A DNA stretch of 64,000 nucleotides from Mesorhizobium loti CJ3sym (GTDB taxonomy: Bacteria > Pseudomonadota > Alphaproteobacteria > Rhizobiales > Rhizobiaceae). The notes below the pieces were generated by a model. That model made no database searches and was not told the origin of the DNA. It saw only the letters and a program-made list of their open reading frames with translations. The stretch is from contig NZ_AXAL01000001.1 of assembly GCF_000472785.1 (NCBI RefSeq), forward strand, positions 750,078-814,077. Direction: 5' to 3'. Positions 1 through 8,271 of the stretch are shown piece after piece. Position 1 is the stretch's first letter. Each line of letters opens with the position of its first letter. The position numbers and the translations under genes are program-made.

Positions 1-201
1 GATGCGGGTGATGTCGAGATCGCCCAGATGCGAGGAGGCCAGATTTGCGGAATCGAGCGCATTCTGCAGGTTGCTCTTGGCCCGCATGATGGTCGACACG
101 TCGACCGCAAAGGCCACGGCTGACAGGATAGCCGGCAGCCCAACCCCCATCATAAGCGCGAAATTGCCGCTCTTCGAACGCCAGAATCTGTTGAGAAGCA
201 T
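1..201 (-). CDS. TadG-like Flp pilus assembly protein, N-terminal fragment cut by the window edge
   Basis: Reading the minus strand from the ATG at 201-199 gives 67 open codons to base 1. The product starts with a short basic stretch, then a hydrophobic segment (about residues 14-34, beginning GNFALMMGVGLPAILS) and then FAVDVSTIMRAKSNLQNALD. This is the pattern of the Tad/TadG N-terminal region: one membrane anchor followed by a D-x-S segment. Such proteins are thought to act at the inner membrane or periplasm in Flp-type pilus assembly, many carrying a von Willebrand A domain further on, which would lie outside the window. A GGGGG/AAGG run just upstream of the ATG serves as ribosome binding site. 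The family call is good; the exact subtype cannot be judged from 67 residues. Confidence 0.75.
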   Translation of the reverse strand, partial: MLLNRFWRSKSGNFALMMGVGLPAILSAVAFAVDVSTIMRAKSNLQNALDSANLASSHLGDLDITRI

Positions 202-665
202 CCTTACCCCCGGAAATGCTTGCCGCCTGTTCTGCGCGGATTGCCCGGGCTTTTGCGCCTTCCATGATGAATCGACCGTTGACGAAGGCGCTCAACCCTG
301 TGCAACCTGACATTGTGGTTAAGGGCTGGTTGCCGGGAAGTCGCCAAGCGGCTCTGGCGCCGGCGCTTTATTTTCCAGCGGGCTGCGACATCGGAAACGC
401 CGCCTGCCCTTGCCTTATCAGTGGATTGCTGTATAGACGCTGCCAATCTGCCGGTCCCAGCTGGGGGCTGAACGGAGGGCCGGAGGTTTTTTCGAAAGCC
501 TTCGTGTGAAGCCAGAAGTGCTTCCGCCTCCCGTGTCTCCGCTCTCGACCGTCTCGTCATGCTCCTTTCTTCCCCGCCCCTAACCGGGATCAGCGGGTCA
601 GAGAAGTTGCAGAGGCTTTTGCCGCCGGGAACCGGAAGAGAAACGAAGAAAGGCACCAAGACATA
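202..665. other. Intergenic region between TadG-like gene and rpsF
   Basis: This 464-base stretch separates the divergent TadG-like gene and the rpsF operon, so it must hold both promoters. No ORF in it resembles a known protein; a 97-codon plus-strand ORF at 216-509 has no recognisable domain. The only structure I can support is the hairpin at 566-605 before rpsF, listed separately. Confidence 0.5.
566..605 (+). promoter_or_regulatory. Possible S6:S18-type ribosomal protein leader hairpin upstream of rpsF
   Basis: CCCGC at 573-577 can pair with GCGGG at 593-597. An outer TTCT/AGAA helix (567-570 with 602-605) is separated from it by an internal loop. The apical region contains CCGGG. Many bacteria control rpsF-rpsR with a leader RNA carrying a conserved CCG that imitates the S6:S18 binding site on 16S rRNA. 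Position and pairing fit, but I could not align it to the published consensus, so this is a weak inference. Confidence 0.3.
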
Positions 666-1160
666 ATGGCTCTTTACGAACATGTGTTTCTTGCCCGGCA
701 GGACCTCTCGCAGCAGCAGGTCGATGCGCTTGTCGAACAGTACAAGGGCGTCATCTCCGCGAATGGCGGGTCCGTCGGCCGGGTCGAGAACTGGGGACTG
801 AAGTCCCTCACCTACCGGGTCAACAAGAACCGGAAGGCATACTACACGCTGATGGACCTCAACTGCCCGCCGGCCGCGCTCAACGAGATGGAGCGCCAGA
901 TGGGTCTGTCCGAGGACGTCCTGCGTTTCCTGACCATCAAGGTCGAGGCGCATGAGGAAGGTCCGTCGGCCATGATGCAGAAGCGCGAAGAGCGCTCCGA
1001 GCGCGGTGGCTTCGGCGACCGCGACCGTGGCGACCGTGGCCCGCGTTCGTTCGGCGACCGTGACCGTGGCGATCGTCCGCCGCGCAGCTTCGTCGGCGAC
1101 GCCGGTGCTGATCGTGGTCCGCGCCGTCCGCGCGAAGGCTTTGAAGGGGGTGCAGAATAA
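666..1160 (+). CDS. rpsF: Small ribosomal subunit protein bS6
   Basis: The 164-residue product opens with [20 protein letters not shown], a normal S6 start, and its first 95 or so residues are the S6 fold that binds 16S rRNA together with S18. The rest is a long tail of charged [17 protein letters not shown] repeats (about 105-150), making it much longer than E. coli S6 (about 135 residues). Arg/Gly/Asp-rich tails are seen on S6 of several rhizobia. The gene overlaps rpsR by one base (TAATG), which suggests translational coupling. It starts the rpsF-rpsR-rplI cluster. The tail is low complexity and probably disordered. Confidence 0.97.
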   Translation: MALYEHVFLARQDLSQQQVDALVEQYKGVISANGGSVGRVENWGLKSLTYRVNKNRKAYYTLMDLNCPPAALNEMERQMGLSEDVLRFLTIKVEAHEEGPSAMMQKREERSERGGFGDRDRGDRGPRSFGDRDRGDRPPRSFVGDAGADRGPRRPREGFEGGAE

Positions 1161-1408
1161 TGGTCGACATCAATCAGATCCCGACCCGGCGCCCTTTCCA
1201 TCGCCGCCGCAAGACCTGCCCGTTCTCCGGCGCCAACGCGCCCAAGATCGATTACAAGGACGTGCGTCTGCTGCAGCGTTACATTTCCGAGCGCGGCAAG
1301 ATCGTGCCGTCGCGCATCACCGCCGTCAGCCAGAAGAAGCAGCGTGAACTCGCCAAGGCGATCAAGCGCGCCCGCTTCCTCGGCCTGCTGCCCTACGTGG
1401 TCCGTTAA
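1160..1408 (+). CDS. rpsR: Small ribosomal subunit protein bS18
   Basis: This 82-residue basic protein contains the S18 core [20 protein letters not shown] and the C-terminal helix [20 protein letters not shown]. It binds the 30S platform next to S6. The ATG shares its A with the last base of the rpsF stop codon, so it is almost certainly translated by reinitiation after rpsF. A strong hairpin follows 8 bases after the stop. Confidence 0.98.
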   Translation: MVDINQIPTRRPFHRRRKTCPFSGANAPKIDYKDVRLLQRYISERGKIVPSRITAVSQKKQRELAKAIKRARFLGLLPYVVR

Positions 1409-1415
1409 TTCTCTC

Positions 1416-1439
1416 GAACGGGCGGTTCGCCGCCCGTTC
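1416..1439 (+). terminator. GC-rich hairpin with TTCG loop after rpsR
   Basis: GAACGGGCGG (1416-1425) pairs perfectly with CCGCCCGTTC (1430-1439) around a TTCG tetraloop, one of the most stable loops known. There is no T-run after it, so it may be an attenuator or an mRNA-end stabiliser that lowers rplI relative to rpsF-rpsR rather than a full intrinsic terminator. Confidence 0.65.
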
Positions 1440-1613
1440 CTATCGCCGGCCATGACGGGCATGACCGGTTTTAGGCATCAAATCCCGAGTTGAGGTCAAA
1501 ACCTCTAACTGCCGCGACAGGCAGGACAGCGACACCGGCGCCCAATGCGCGCCCAAGCTTCCTGACCTGTTCCATAGAATTTGGCGCTTGCGCCTAACAA
1601 AAGGAACAACATC

Positions 1614-2198
1614 ATGGACGTCATTCTTCTCGAACGCGTTTCCCGACTCGGCCAGATGGGCGACACCGTCAAGGTCAAGGACGGCTTTGCCCGCAATTTC
1701 CTGCTGCCGCAGGGGAAGGCGCTGCGCGCCAACGAAGCCAACAAGAAGAAGTTCGAAGGCCAGCGCGCCCAGCTTGAGGCGCGCAATCTCGAGCGCAAGT
1801 CGGAAGCCAGCCAGGTTGCCGAAAAGCTCGACGGCAAGAGCTTCATCGCCGTTCGCTCCGCCGGTGAAACCGGCCAGCTCTACGGCTCGGTGTCGACCCG
1901 CGACATCGCAGATCTGCTGATCGCGGAAGGCTTCACGGTCAACCGCAACCAGATCCTGCTCAATCAGCCGATCAAGACCATCGGTCTCACCAATGTGGCG
2001 ATCGCCCTGCATCCGGAAGTCGAAGTCACGATCACGCTCAACATCGCCCGCACGGCTGATGAAGCCGAGCGTCAGTCCAAGGGCGAGACGCTGACAACCG
2101 CCGAAGCCATCTATGGCGACGACATCAACGACAATGCACGGCCGGAAAACTTCTTCGATCCGAACAGCGAGTTCGAAGGCGGCGAAGACAACGCCTGA
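1614..2198 (+). CDS. rplI: Large ribosomal subunit protein bL9
   Basis: The product is 194 residues. [20 protein letters not shown] and [20 protein letters not shown] are the L9 N-terminal rRNA-binding domain, followed by the long connecting helix (about 45-75) and the C-terminal domain. The ATG at 1614 is chosen because it aligns with the family start and has AAAAGGAAC upstream; an in-frame TTG at 1581 would add eleven unrelated residues. The C-terminus extends about 45 residues past E. coli L9 with an acidic tail. It is separated from rpsR by 205 bases and the TTCG hairpin. Confidence 0.97.
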   Translation: MDVILLERVSRLGQMGDTVKVKDGFARNFLLPQGKALRANEANKKKFEGQRAQLEARNLERKSEASQVAEKLDGKSFIAVRSAGETGQLYGSVSTRDIADLLIAEGFTVNRNQILLNQPIKTIGLTNVAIALHPEVEVTITLNIARTADEAERQSKGETLTTAEAIYGDDINDNARPENFFDPNSEFEGGEDNA

Positions 2199-2265
2199 CC
2201 GCTCACGACAAGCGAGGGAGCAGCGCTCCGATCACTTTGTCGTCATCCAGCCTTTCTGGACCAAT

Positions 2266-2292
2266 GCCCGGGCCTCTCGCCCGGGCTTTTTT
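2266..2292 (+). terminator. Intrinsic terminator after rplI
   Basis: GCCCGGGC at 2266-2273 pairs with GCCCGGGC at 2279-2286 around CTCTC, followed directly by six T residues. This is a textbook Rho-independent terminator and closes the ribosomal protein cluster. Confidence 0.92.
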
Positions 2293-2373
2293 GTGCCAAA
2301 TGGAACTTTTCGAACCCCCATATATTGTTGCAGAATTAAGGCAGCCAGTCCGACCGTGAGGGGACATTTGGTT

Positions 2374-3666
2374 ATGAATATCCTGCTGAAGCGCGTTCTC
2401 GACCGCCTGGTGCGTACGGGCAATCTCAAGGTTACCGGGCCAAAGGGTTCGACATTCGTGTTCGGCGACGGCAGCGGCGAGCCGGTGCACATGCACATCA
2501 AAACCCGACATGCCGAACGCGCTATCACCTTCGATCCGATGCTGGCGGTGCCTGAATCCTACATGGACGGCGAACTCGACATTCTCGAAGGCGGCGCGCT
2601 GGGCGTGATGCGCATTGCCTTCCAGAACATGGGCAGTGGCGGCATCGACGCAACCTGGTCGAAGGCGATCGAAGGCCTGCGCCATGCCTTCCGCCGCCTG
2701 CAGCAGATCAACACCGCAGCGCGCTCACGCCGCAACGTGCAACGCCACTACGATCTGTCGGGCGATCTGTACCGGCTCTTCCTCGATGAGGACATGCAGT
2801 ATTCCTGCGCCTATTTCGAGCAGCCGGACATGACGCTTGACGAGGCACAGGCAGCCAAGAAGCGCCATATCGCCGCCAAGCTCAGGCTGAAGGCCGGCCA
2901 GACCGTGCTCGACATCGGCTCCGGCTGGGGCGGGCTCGGCCTTTATCTCGCCAAGGCCTTCGATGTCGACGTGCAGGGCGTGACGCTGTCGACCGAACAG
3001 CATGGCGTCGCCACCGACCGGGCGCATGCGCAAGGCCTGGAAAACCACGTCCATTTCGAGCTGAAGGACTATCGCGAACTCAACGAACGCTTCGACCGTA
3101 TCGTTTCGGTCGGCATGTTCGAACATGTCGGCGTGAACCACTTCAGGACCTTCTTCGACAAGGCCGCAACGTTGCTGAAGCCCGATGGCGTCATGCTCCT
3201 GCACACGATCGGCCGCTCCGGCGTGCCATGGGCGACCAGCGCCTTCATCCGCAAGTATATTTTCCCGGGCGGGTACATCCCGGCAATGTCCGAGGTCATG
3301 CCAGCGATCGAAAAGTCCGGCCTTGTGGTCACGGACGTCGAGATCCTGCGGCTCCACTATGCCGATACGCTCAAGCACTGGGCTCTGCGCTTTGCCGCGA
3401 ACCGTGACAAGGCCAAGGCGATCTACGACGAACGCTTCTGCCGCATGTGGGAATTCTATCTGGCCGCTTCGGAAGCTGCATTCCGCTGGCAGGACCTGGT
3501 GATCTTACAGTTCCAGATCACCAAGAAGAACGACACGCTGCCGGTGACCCGCGACTATATGGCCAAATGCGAAAAGGCGCTGGAAATGCGCGACATGGGC
3601 CGCCGCGAGGCGGCTCCGGTCGAGAAGCCCGCCAAGCCCGCCCGCCGCCGCAAGGTGGCTGAATAG
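2374..3666 (+). CDS. cfa: Cyclopropane-fatty-acyl-phospholipid synthase family methyltransferase
   Basis: This 430-residue SAM-dependent enzyme should add a methylene bridge across unsaturated acyl chains of membrane phospholipids. The SAM site VLDIGSGWGGLGLYLA starts at about residue 178, and SVGMFEHVGVNHF and the C-terminal FRWQDLVILQFQITKK are typical of the family. The ATG at 2374 begins MNILLKRVLDRLVRTG and follows the rplI terminator; the reading frame is open further upstream into rplI, but that part is not family-like. The end is a basic PAKPARRRK tail. Rhizobia often carry more than one Cfa paralogue, so the exact lipid substrate is not settled. Confidence 0.92.
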   Translation: MNILLKRVLDRLVRTGNLKVTGPKGSTFVFGDGSGEPVHMHIKTRHAERAITFDPMLAVPESYMDGELDILEGGALGVMRIAFQNMGSGGIDATWSKAIEGLRHAFRRLQQINTAARSRRNVQRHYDLSGDLYRLFLDEDMQYSCAYFEQPDMTLDEAQAAKKRHIAAKLRLKAGQTVLDIGSGWGGLGLYLAKAFDVDVQGVTLSTEQHGVATDRAHAQGLENHVHFELKDYRELNERFDRIVSVGMFEHVGVNHFRTFFDKAATLLKPDGVMLLHTIGRSGVPWATSAFIRKYIFPGGYIPAMSEVMPAIEKSGLVVTDVEILRLHYADTLKHWALRFAANRDKAKAIYDERFCRMWEFYLAASEAAFRWQDLVILQFQITKKNDTLPVTRDYMAKCEKALEMRDMGRREAAPVEKPAKPARRRKVAE

Positions 3667-3723
3667 AAGCAGGACTTTGGTGCGCTTCGCCATTGGCGCT
3701 TGCCATTCCCGGCCCCTGCCTTG

Positions 3724-3756
3724 AAAAAGGCTTCGTGATCGTCGCGAGACCTTTTT
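3724..3756 (+). terminator. Hairpin abutting the ynfA start codon
   Basis: AAAAAGG (3724-3730) pairs with CCTTTTT (3750-3756), with an inner TTCG/CGAG helix. It looks like a bidirectional terminator for cfa, but the T-run ends one base before the next ATG at 3758, so the stem would cover the space where the ribosome binding site should be. Confidence 0.6.
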
Positions 3757-3757
3757 C

Positions 3758-4081
3758 ATGACCTATCTCCTCTATGCAGCAGCAGCATTGGCCGAGATCG
3801 CTGGCTGTTTTTCGGTGTGGGCCTGGTGGCGGCTGGAAAGATCGCCGCTGTGGCTGGCGCCAGGCTTCGTCTCGCTGCTTGTGTTCGCCTGGCTTCTGGC
3901 GCTGGTCGACACCAATGCCGCGGGCCGTGCCTATGCCGCTTATGGCGGCATCTACATCATTGCCTCGCTGGCCTGGTTGTGGCTGGTGGAGGGCCTGCGG
4001 CCCGATCGCTGGGATGTTGCCGGTGCTTCGCTCTGCATAGTCGGCGCCTCGATCATCCTGCTCGCGCCGCGCGGGGCCTGA
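3758..4081 (+). CDS. YnfA/UPF0060 family small membrane protein
   Basis: The 107 residues form four membrane segments with the family pattern [20 protein letters not shown] near the start and [20 protein letters not shown] in the middle. The fold resembles small multidrug resistance transporters, and YnfA relatives have been linked to drug efflux; its substrate here is unknown. The start aligns with E. coli YnfA, but no Shine-Dalgarno sequence is visible because a terminator-like hairpin abuts the ATG. The next gene starts 2 bases after the stop, so the two are probably co-transcribed. Confidence 0.88.
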   Translation: MTYLLYAAAALAEIAGCFSVWAWWRLERSPLWLAPGFVSLLVFAWLLALVDTNAAGRAYAAYGGIYIIASLAWLWLVEGLRPDRWDVAGASLCIVGASIILLAPRGA

Positions 4082-4083
4082 CC

Positions 4084-5061
4084 ATGGAGTTGCCAGCCCC
4101 ATTTCGGAAAGCCGTCGATCGCATCCTGGAAAAAGTGCCACTTCCGGAGCTCAAGCAGGCGGCAAGGATACTCTCCGACCGCTACCGGGCCGAACTGCGC
4201 GACGGACGTCTGCACATGGCGCAGGACATGGCGGTCAAGGCCTATCTGGCGACGCGGCTGCCGGCGACCTATGCCGCGGTTCGCGCCAGCCTCGGCGCGC
4301 TGAACGAGGCCTGGCCGGATTTCATGCCGAAAACCCTGCTCGATGTCGGCGCCGGCCCTGGTACGGTGCTTTGGGCCACCAGCGAGCTCTGGCCCGATCT
4401 CGAACAGGCCGTTTTGCTGGAAGCGAGTGCAGCAGTGCGCAAGGTTGGCGAGACGCTTGCCGCCGATGCAATCACCGCCCGGACCGAATGGCGGGCCGGT
4501 GACGTCACAACAGACCTTGCCGATCTTCAGTCTGCAGACCTCGTCACATGCGCCTATGTGCTGGACGAGATCGTGCCGGCATCACTGCCCAAAATGGTCG
4601 CGCGGCTATGGCAACTGACGACAGACACATTGCTGATCGTCGAGCCGGGCACGCCGGCGGGCTGGCAGCGGATCCTGGCGGTGCGCGCGCAGTTGATCGC
4701 CGCCGGCGCGCATGTGCTGGCGCCTTGTCCGCACGAAGCGCCCTGCCCGCTCAGCCCGCCCGACTGGTGCCACTTTGCCCGCCGCGTCGCCCGCTCGCGC
4801 CTGCATCGGCTGGCCAAGGACGCGGAAGTGCCGTGGGAAGACGAGAAATTCATTTTTGTCGCCGTTTCGCGCCAACCCGCCGCGTCTCGCCCTGCGCGGG
4901 TGATCGCACCGCCGAAATCCGGCTCGGGCAAGGTTATGCTCAAGCTGTGCGGACCGGACGGCGGCGCCGGCGAACAACTGTTCACAAAACGCGACGGTGA
5001 TCTGTTCAAGGCGGCGCGGCGCTTGGACTGGGGCGATACGCTGGAAGGGGGAAGCACGTGA
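4084..5061 (+). CDS. Rsm22/METTL17-like small ribosomal subunit methyltransferase family protein
   Basis: The 325-residue protein has a SAM-binding motif LLDVGAGPGT at residues 85-94 and the Rsm22 family's cysteine site: C215-x5-C221-x7-C229 (CPHEAPCPLSPPDWC) plus C289 in MLKLCGPDG. In mitochondrial METTL17 the same four-cysteine spacing binds a [4Fe-4S] cluster needed for mitoribosome assembly. A role in small-subunit assembly is therefore likely. The tail resembles the KxFxxARxLxWGD segment of that family. The start 2 bases after ynfA is supported by family-like sequence from the first residues. Family call is strong; rRNA methylation itself is not established for this group. Confidence 0.85.
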   Translation: MELPAPFRKAVDRILEKVPLPELKQAARILSDRYRAELRDGRLHMAQDMAVKAYLATRLPATYAAVRASLGALNEAWPDFMPKTLLDVGAGPGTVLWATSELWPDLEQAVLLEASAAVRKVGETLAADAITARTEWRAGDVTTDLADLQSADLVTCAYVLDEIVPASLPKMVARLWQLTTDTLLIVEPGTPAGWQRILAVRAQLIAAGAHVLAPCPHEAPCPLSPPDWCHFARRVARSRLHRLAKDAEVPWEDEKFIFVAVSRQPAASRPARVIAPPKSGSGKVMLKLCGPDGGAGEQLFTKRDGDLFKAARRLDWGDTLEGGST

Positions 5062-5281
5062 CCGCCAAGATTGTTCTTGATCTGTTCCAGCGACTCGGAT
5101 AGGGATCCGCGCCTCCCGGAGTCAAACGGAATCGGGACACAGCAACACTCTCCTGTGGACGGTTTACCGTTCCTGTGAACAACGGGCATCGAGGCTGTTT
5201 GGTCGTGCAGTGATGCAGAAAGGTCAGCACCGTTTCGTCTCGTTCTGATATCGAGAAGCCGGGATCGAAATCGGGGACATC

Positions 5282-6775
5282 ATGGCAGAGGCAGCGCGAA
5301 AATTTGGCGTGGCGGAGCAGCAACCGCTTTATCGCGAGGCGCCGAACAACATCGAGGCCGAGCAGGCACTGCTCGGCGCCATCCTCGTCAACAACGATGC
5401 CTTCTACCGCGTCTCCGACTTCCTCAAGCCGGGCCATTTCTACGAACCGCTGCACAGAAAAATCTTCGAAATCGCGGCCGAGCTCATCCGCATGGGCAAG
5501 GTGGCGACGCCGATCACCTTGAAGACCTTCCTGCCGGCCGACGAGAAGGTCGGCGACATGACGGTGGCGCAATATATCGTGCGGCTGGCGGTCGAAGCCG
5601 TCACAGTCGTCAATGCCACCGACTACGGCCGCGCCATCTATGATCTGGCGACGCGCCGCGCGCTGATCACCGTCGGCGAGGACATGGTCAACATCGCCTA
5701 TGACGCGCCGGTCGACATGGCGCCCTCCGAGCAGATCGAGGACGCCGAGCGGCGCCTGTTCGAACTGGCCGAGACGGGCCGCTACGACGGCGGCTTCGAG
5801 AGCTTCACCGACGCGGTCAAGACCGCGGTGGACATGGCCAACGCCGCCTATATGCGCGACGGCCATCTGTCGGGCCTCGCCACCGGCATGCGCGATCTCG
5901 ATCGCCGCATGGGCGGCCTGCAATCGTCCGATCTGATCATTATCGCCGGCCGTCCAGGCATGGGCAAGACATCACTCGCCACCAACATTGCCTTCAACAT
6001 TGCCGAGATGTATGAGCCGGCGCAGCAGGCCGATGGCTCGTTCAAGGCGGCCAATGGCGGTGTCGTCGGCTTCTTCTCGCTCGAAATGTCGTCCGAACAG
6101 CTCGCCACCCGCATCATTTCCGAGCAGACCGAAATCTCGTCCTCGAAAATCCGCCGCGGCGAAATCACCGAAATGGACTTCGAAAAGCTGGTCGCCTGTT
6201 CGCAGACCATGCAGAAGATTCCGCTGTTCATCGACCAGACCGGCGGTATTTCCATTGCGCAGCTGTCTGCGCGCGCGCGTCGCCTGAAGCGCCAGCGCGG
6301 TCTCGACCTGATCGTCATCGACTATATCCAGCTGATGCAGGGCTCGAGCGCCAAGTCTTCGCAGAACCGCGTCCAGGAAATCACCGAGATCACCACGGGC
6401 CTGAAGGCGCTGGCCAAGGAACTGGCCGTGCCGATCATCGCGCTGTCGCAGCTGTCGCGTCAGGTCGAAAGCCGCGAGGACAAGCGCCCGCAACTCTCCG
6501 ACTTGCGTGAATCTGGTTCGATCGAGCAGGACGCCGACGTCGTCATGTTCGTCTATCGCGAGGAGTATTATCTCAAGAACCGCGAGCCGAAGCTTGGCAC
6601 GGAAGAATACGTCAAGTGGGAAAACGAGATGAACGAGATGCGCGGCAAGGCCGAGGTCATCGTCGCCAAGCAGCGCCATGGCCCGACAGGTTCGGTGACG
6701 TTGGCCTTCCACGGCGAATTCACCCGCTTCTCCGATCTGGCTGAGGAACATCATATAGCGGAGAGGTTTGAGTAG
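5282..6775 (+). CDS. dnaB: Replicative DNA helicase DnaB
   Basis: The 497 residues hold the DnaB N-terminal domain (APNNIEAEQALLGAILVNND, about 20-130), a linker and the RecA-like motor. The Walker A motif GRPGMGKT lies at residues 223-230, Walker B ends LDLIVIDYIQLM, and a DnaB motif 4 region includes LRESGSIEQDADVVMFVYR. It unwinds DNA as a hexamer at the replication fork. The gene follows 220 untranslated bases with no clear feature and is 48 bases from radA, so helicase and repair ATPase may share a transcript. Confidence 0.97.
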   Translation: MAEAARKFGVAEQQPLYREAPNNIEAEQALLGAILVNNDAFYRVSDFLKPGHFYEPLHRKIFEIAAELIRMGKVATPITLKTFLPADEKVGDMTVAQYIVRLAVEAVTVVNATDYGRAIYDLATRRALITVGEDMVNIAYDAPVDMAPSEQIEDAERRLFELAETGRYDGGFESFTDAVKTAVDMANAAYMRDGHLSGLATGMRDLDRRMGGLQSSDLIIIAGRPGMGKTSLATNIAFNIAEMYEPAQQADGSFKAANGGVVGFFSLEMSSEQLATRIISEQTEISSSKIRRGEITEMDFEKLVACSQTMQKIPLFIDQTGGISIAQLSARARRLKRQRGLDLIVIDYIQLMQGSSAKSSQNRVQEITEITTGLKALAKELAVPIIALSQLSRQVESREDKRPQLSDLRESGSIEQDADVVMFVYREEYYLKNREPKLGTEEYVKWENEMNEMRGKAEVIVAKQRHGPTGSVTLAFHGEFTRFSDLAEEHHIAERFE

Positions 6776-6823
6776 CCCTTTGACCCACCCAACCTTCAGC
6801 GATTGGCAAACGGCGCAACGCTA

Positions 6824-8227
6824 GTGGCCAAATCCCGTGTCCAGTTCATCTGCCAGAATTGCGGATCGGTGCATCAGCGCTGGGCCGGCAAGTGCGATGC
6901 CTGCGGCGAGTGGAACACGCTGGTCGAGGAAGGTACGTCCGGCGGCATCGGCTCGGGGCCTGCCAATACGCGCAACGCCCGCAAGGGCCGCGCGGTGGTG
7001 CTGACCACGCTTTCCGGCGATATCGAGGATGCACCGCGCATCATCTCGGGCATCGGCGAACTCGATCGCGCCACCGGCGGCGGTTTCGTGCGCGGCTCCG
7101 CGCTGCTGGTCGGCGGCGATCCCGGCATCGGCAAGTCGACGTTGCTCACCCAGGCTGCCGCTGCCCTTGCTTCGAGAGGCCACCGCATCGTCTATGTCTC
7201 AGGCGAAGAAGCCGTCGCCCAGATCAGGCTGAGGGCGCAGCGGCTGGGCGTCGCCGACACGCCGGTGGAACTGGCGGCCGAGACCAATGTCGAGGACATT
7301 CTGGCCACCATCGCCGACGGCAAACGGCCGGATCTGGTCATTCTCGATTCGATCCAGACGCTGTGGACCGACCTCGCCGATTCAGCGCCTGGCACCGTTA
7401 CCCAGGTGCGCGCCGCCGCCCAGGCGATGATCCGCTATGCGAAATCCACGGGTGCAGCGATCGTGCTGGTCGGCCACGTTACCAAGGAAGGCCAGATCGC
7501 CGGCCCGCGCGTGGTCGAGCATATGGTCGATGCCGTGCTCTACTTCGAGGGCGAAGGCGGCCATCACTACCGCATCCTGCGCACGGTGAAGAACCGCTTC
7601 GGCCCGACCGATGAGATCGGCGTGTTTGAAATGTCGGACAAGGGTTTGCGCGAAGTCGCCAATCCGTCCGAGCTTTTCCTCGGCGAGCGCCATGCGAAAT
7701 CGCCGGGTGCCGCGGTTTTCGCCGGCATGGAAGGCACAAGGCCGGTTCTGGTCGAGATCCAGGCGCTGGTGGCGCCCTCCTCGCTCGGCACGCCACGGCG
7801 CGCCGTCGTAGGTTGGGACGGCGCCCGGCTGTCGATGATCCTGGCGGTGCTCGAAGCGCATTGCGGCGTGCGCTTCGGCAGCCACGATGTCTATCTCAAT
7901 GTCGCCGGCGGCTACCGCATCAGCGAGCCGGCGGCCGACCTCGCGGTCGCGGCCGCACTGGTTTCCTCGCTCACCGGTCTTGCCCTTCCCGCCGATTGCG
8001 TCTATTTCGGCGAAATCAGCCTTTCGGGCGCTGTGAGGCCGGTTGCGCATGCGCAGCAGCGCCTCAAGGAAGCCGAAAAGCTGGGTTTTGGTAGCGCGGT
8101 TCTGCCCTTGGGCAGCGAGGAACTTGCCGGAGGGATCGGGGCCGGCGCTTTCCAGCCCACCGAGCTTGCCGACCTCGTGGCACGCATAGCCGGCTCACGG
8201 CGCAGTCGTGCGGACGAAGAAGAGTGA
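6824..8227 (+). CDS. radA: DNA repair protein RadA
   Basis: The 467-residue product has the N-terminal zinc finger C10-x2-C13 ... C24-x2-C27, a Walker A GGDPGIGKST (97-106), the RadA-specific KNRFGPTDEIGVF motif, and a C-terminal Lon-like domain. RadA promotes branch migration during recombinational repair. I choose the GTG at 6824, giving MAKSRVQFICQNCG, because the family begins almost directly before the zinc finger; an in-frame TTG at 6803 would add seven residues. Neither start has a strong ribosome binding site. It sits between dnaB and cvpA-purF. Confidence 0.95.
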   Translation: MAKSRVQFICQNCGSVHQRWAGKCDACGEWNTLVEEGTSGGIGSGPANTRNARKGRAVVLTTLSGDIEDAPRIISGIGELDRATGGGFVRGSALLVGGDPGIGKSTLLTQAAAALASRGHRIVYVSGEEAVAQIRLRAQRLGVADTPVELAAETNVEDILATIADGKRPDLVILDSIQTLWTDLADSAPGTVTQVRAAAQAMIRYAKSTGAAIVLVGHVTKEGQIAGPRVVEHMVDAVLYFEGEGGHHYRILRTVKNRFGPTDEIGVFEMSDKGLREVANPSELFLGERHAKSPGAAVFAGMEGTRPVLVEIQALVAPSSLGTPRRAVVGWDGARLSMILAVLEAHCGVRFGSHDVYLNVAGGYRISEPAADLAVAAALVSSLTGLALPADCVYFGEISLSGAVRPVAHAQQRLKEAEKLGFGSAVLPLGSEELAGGIGAGAFQPTELADLVARIAGSRRSRADEEE

Positions 8228-8271
8228 CGCGGCTGGTCGTGTGGTAAACGACATGAAGTGGGGCGAAAGAC

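Noticed and set aside
216..509. 97-codon plus-strand ORF between the TadG-like gene and rpsF
   Set aside because: No recognisable domain, no ribosome binding site, and it lies where the two divergent promoters are expected.
2113..3666. Longer start for the cyclopropane synthase
   Set aside because: The upstream codons overlap rplI and its terminator and do not look like the family; ATG 2374 is the sensible start.
5062..5281. Possible tRNA or small RNA between the methyltransferase and dnaB
   Set aside because: I could not fold a cloverleaf and found no terminator or promoter pattern.
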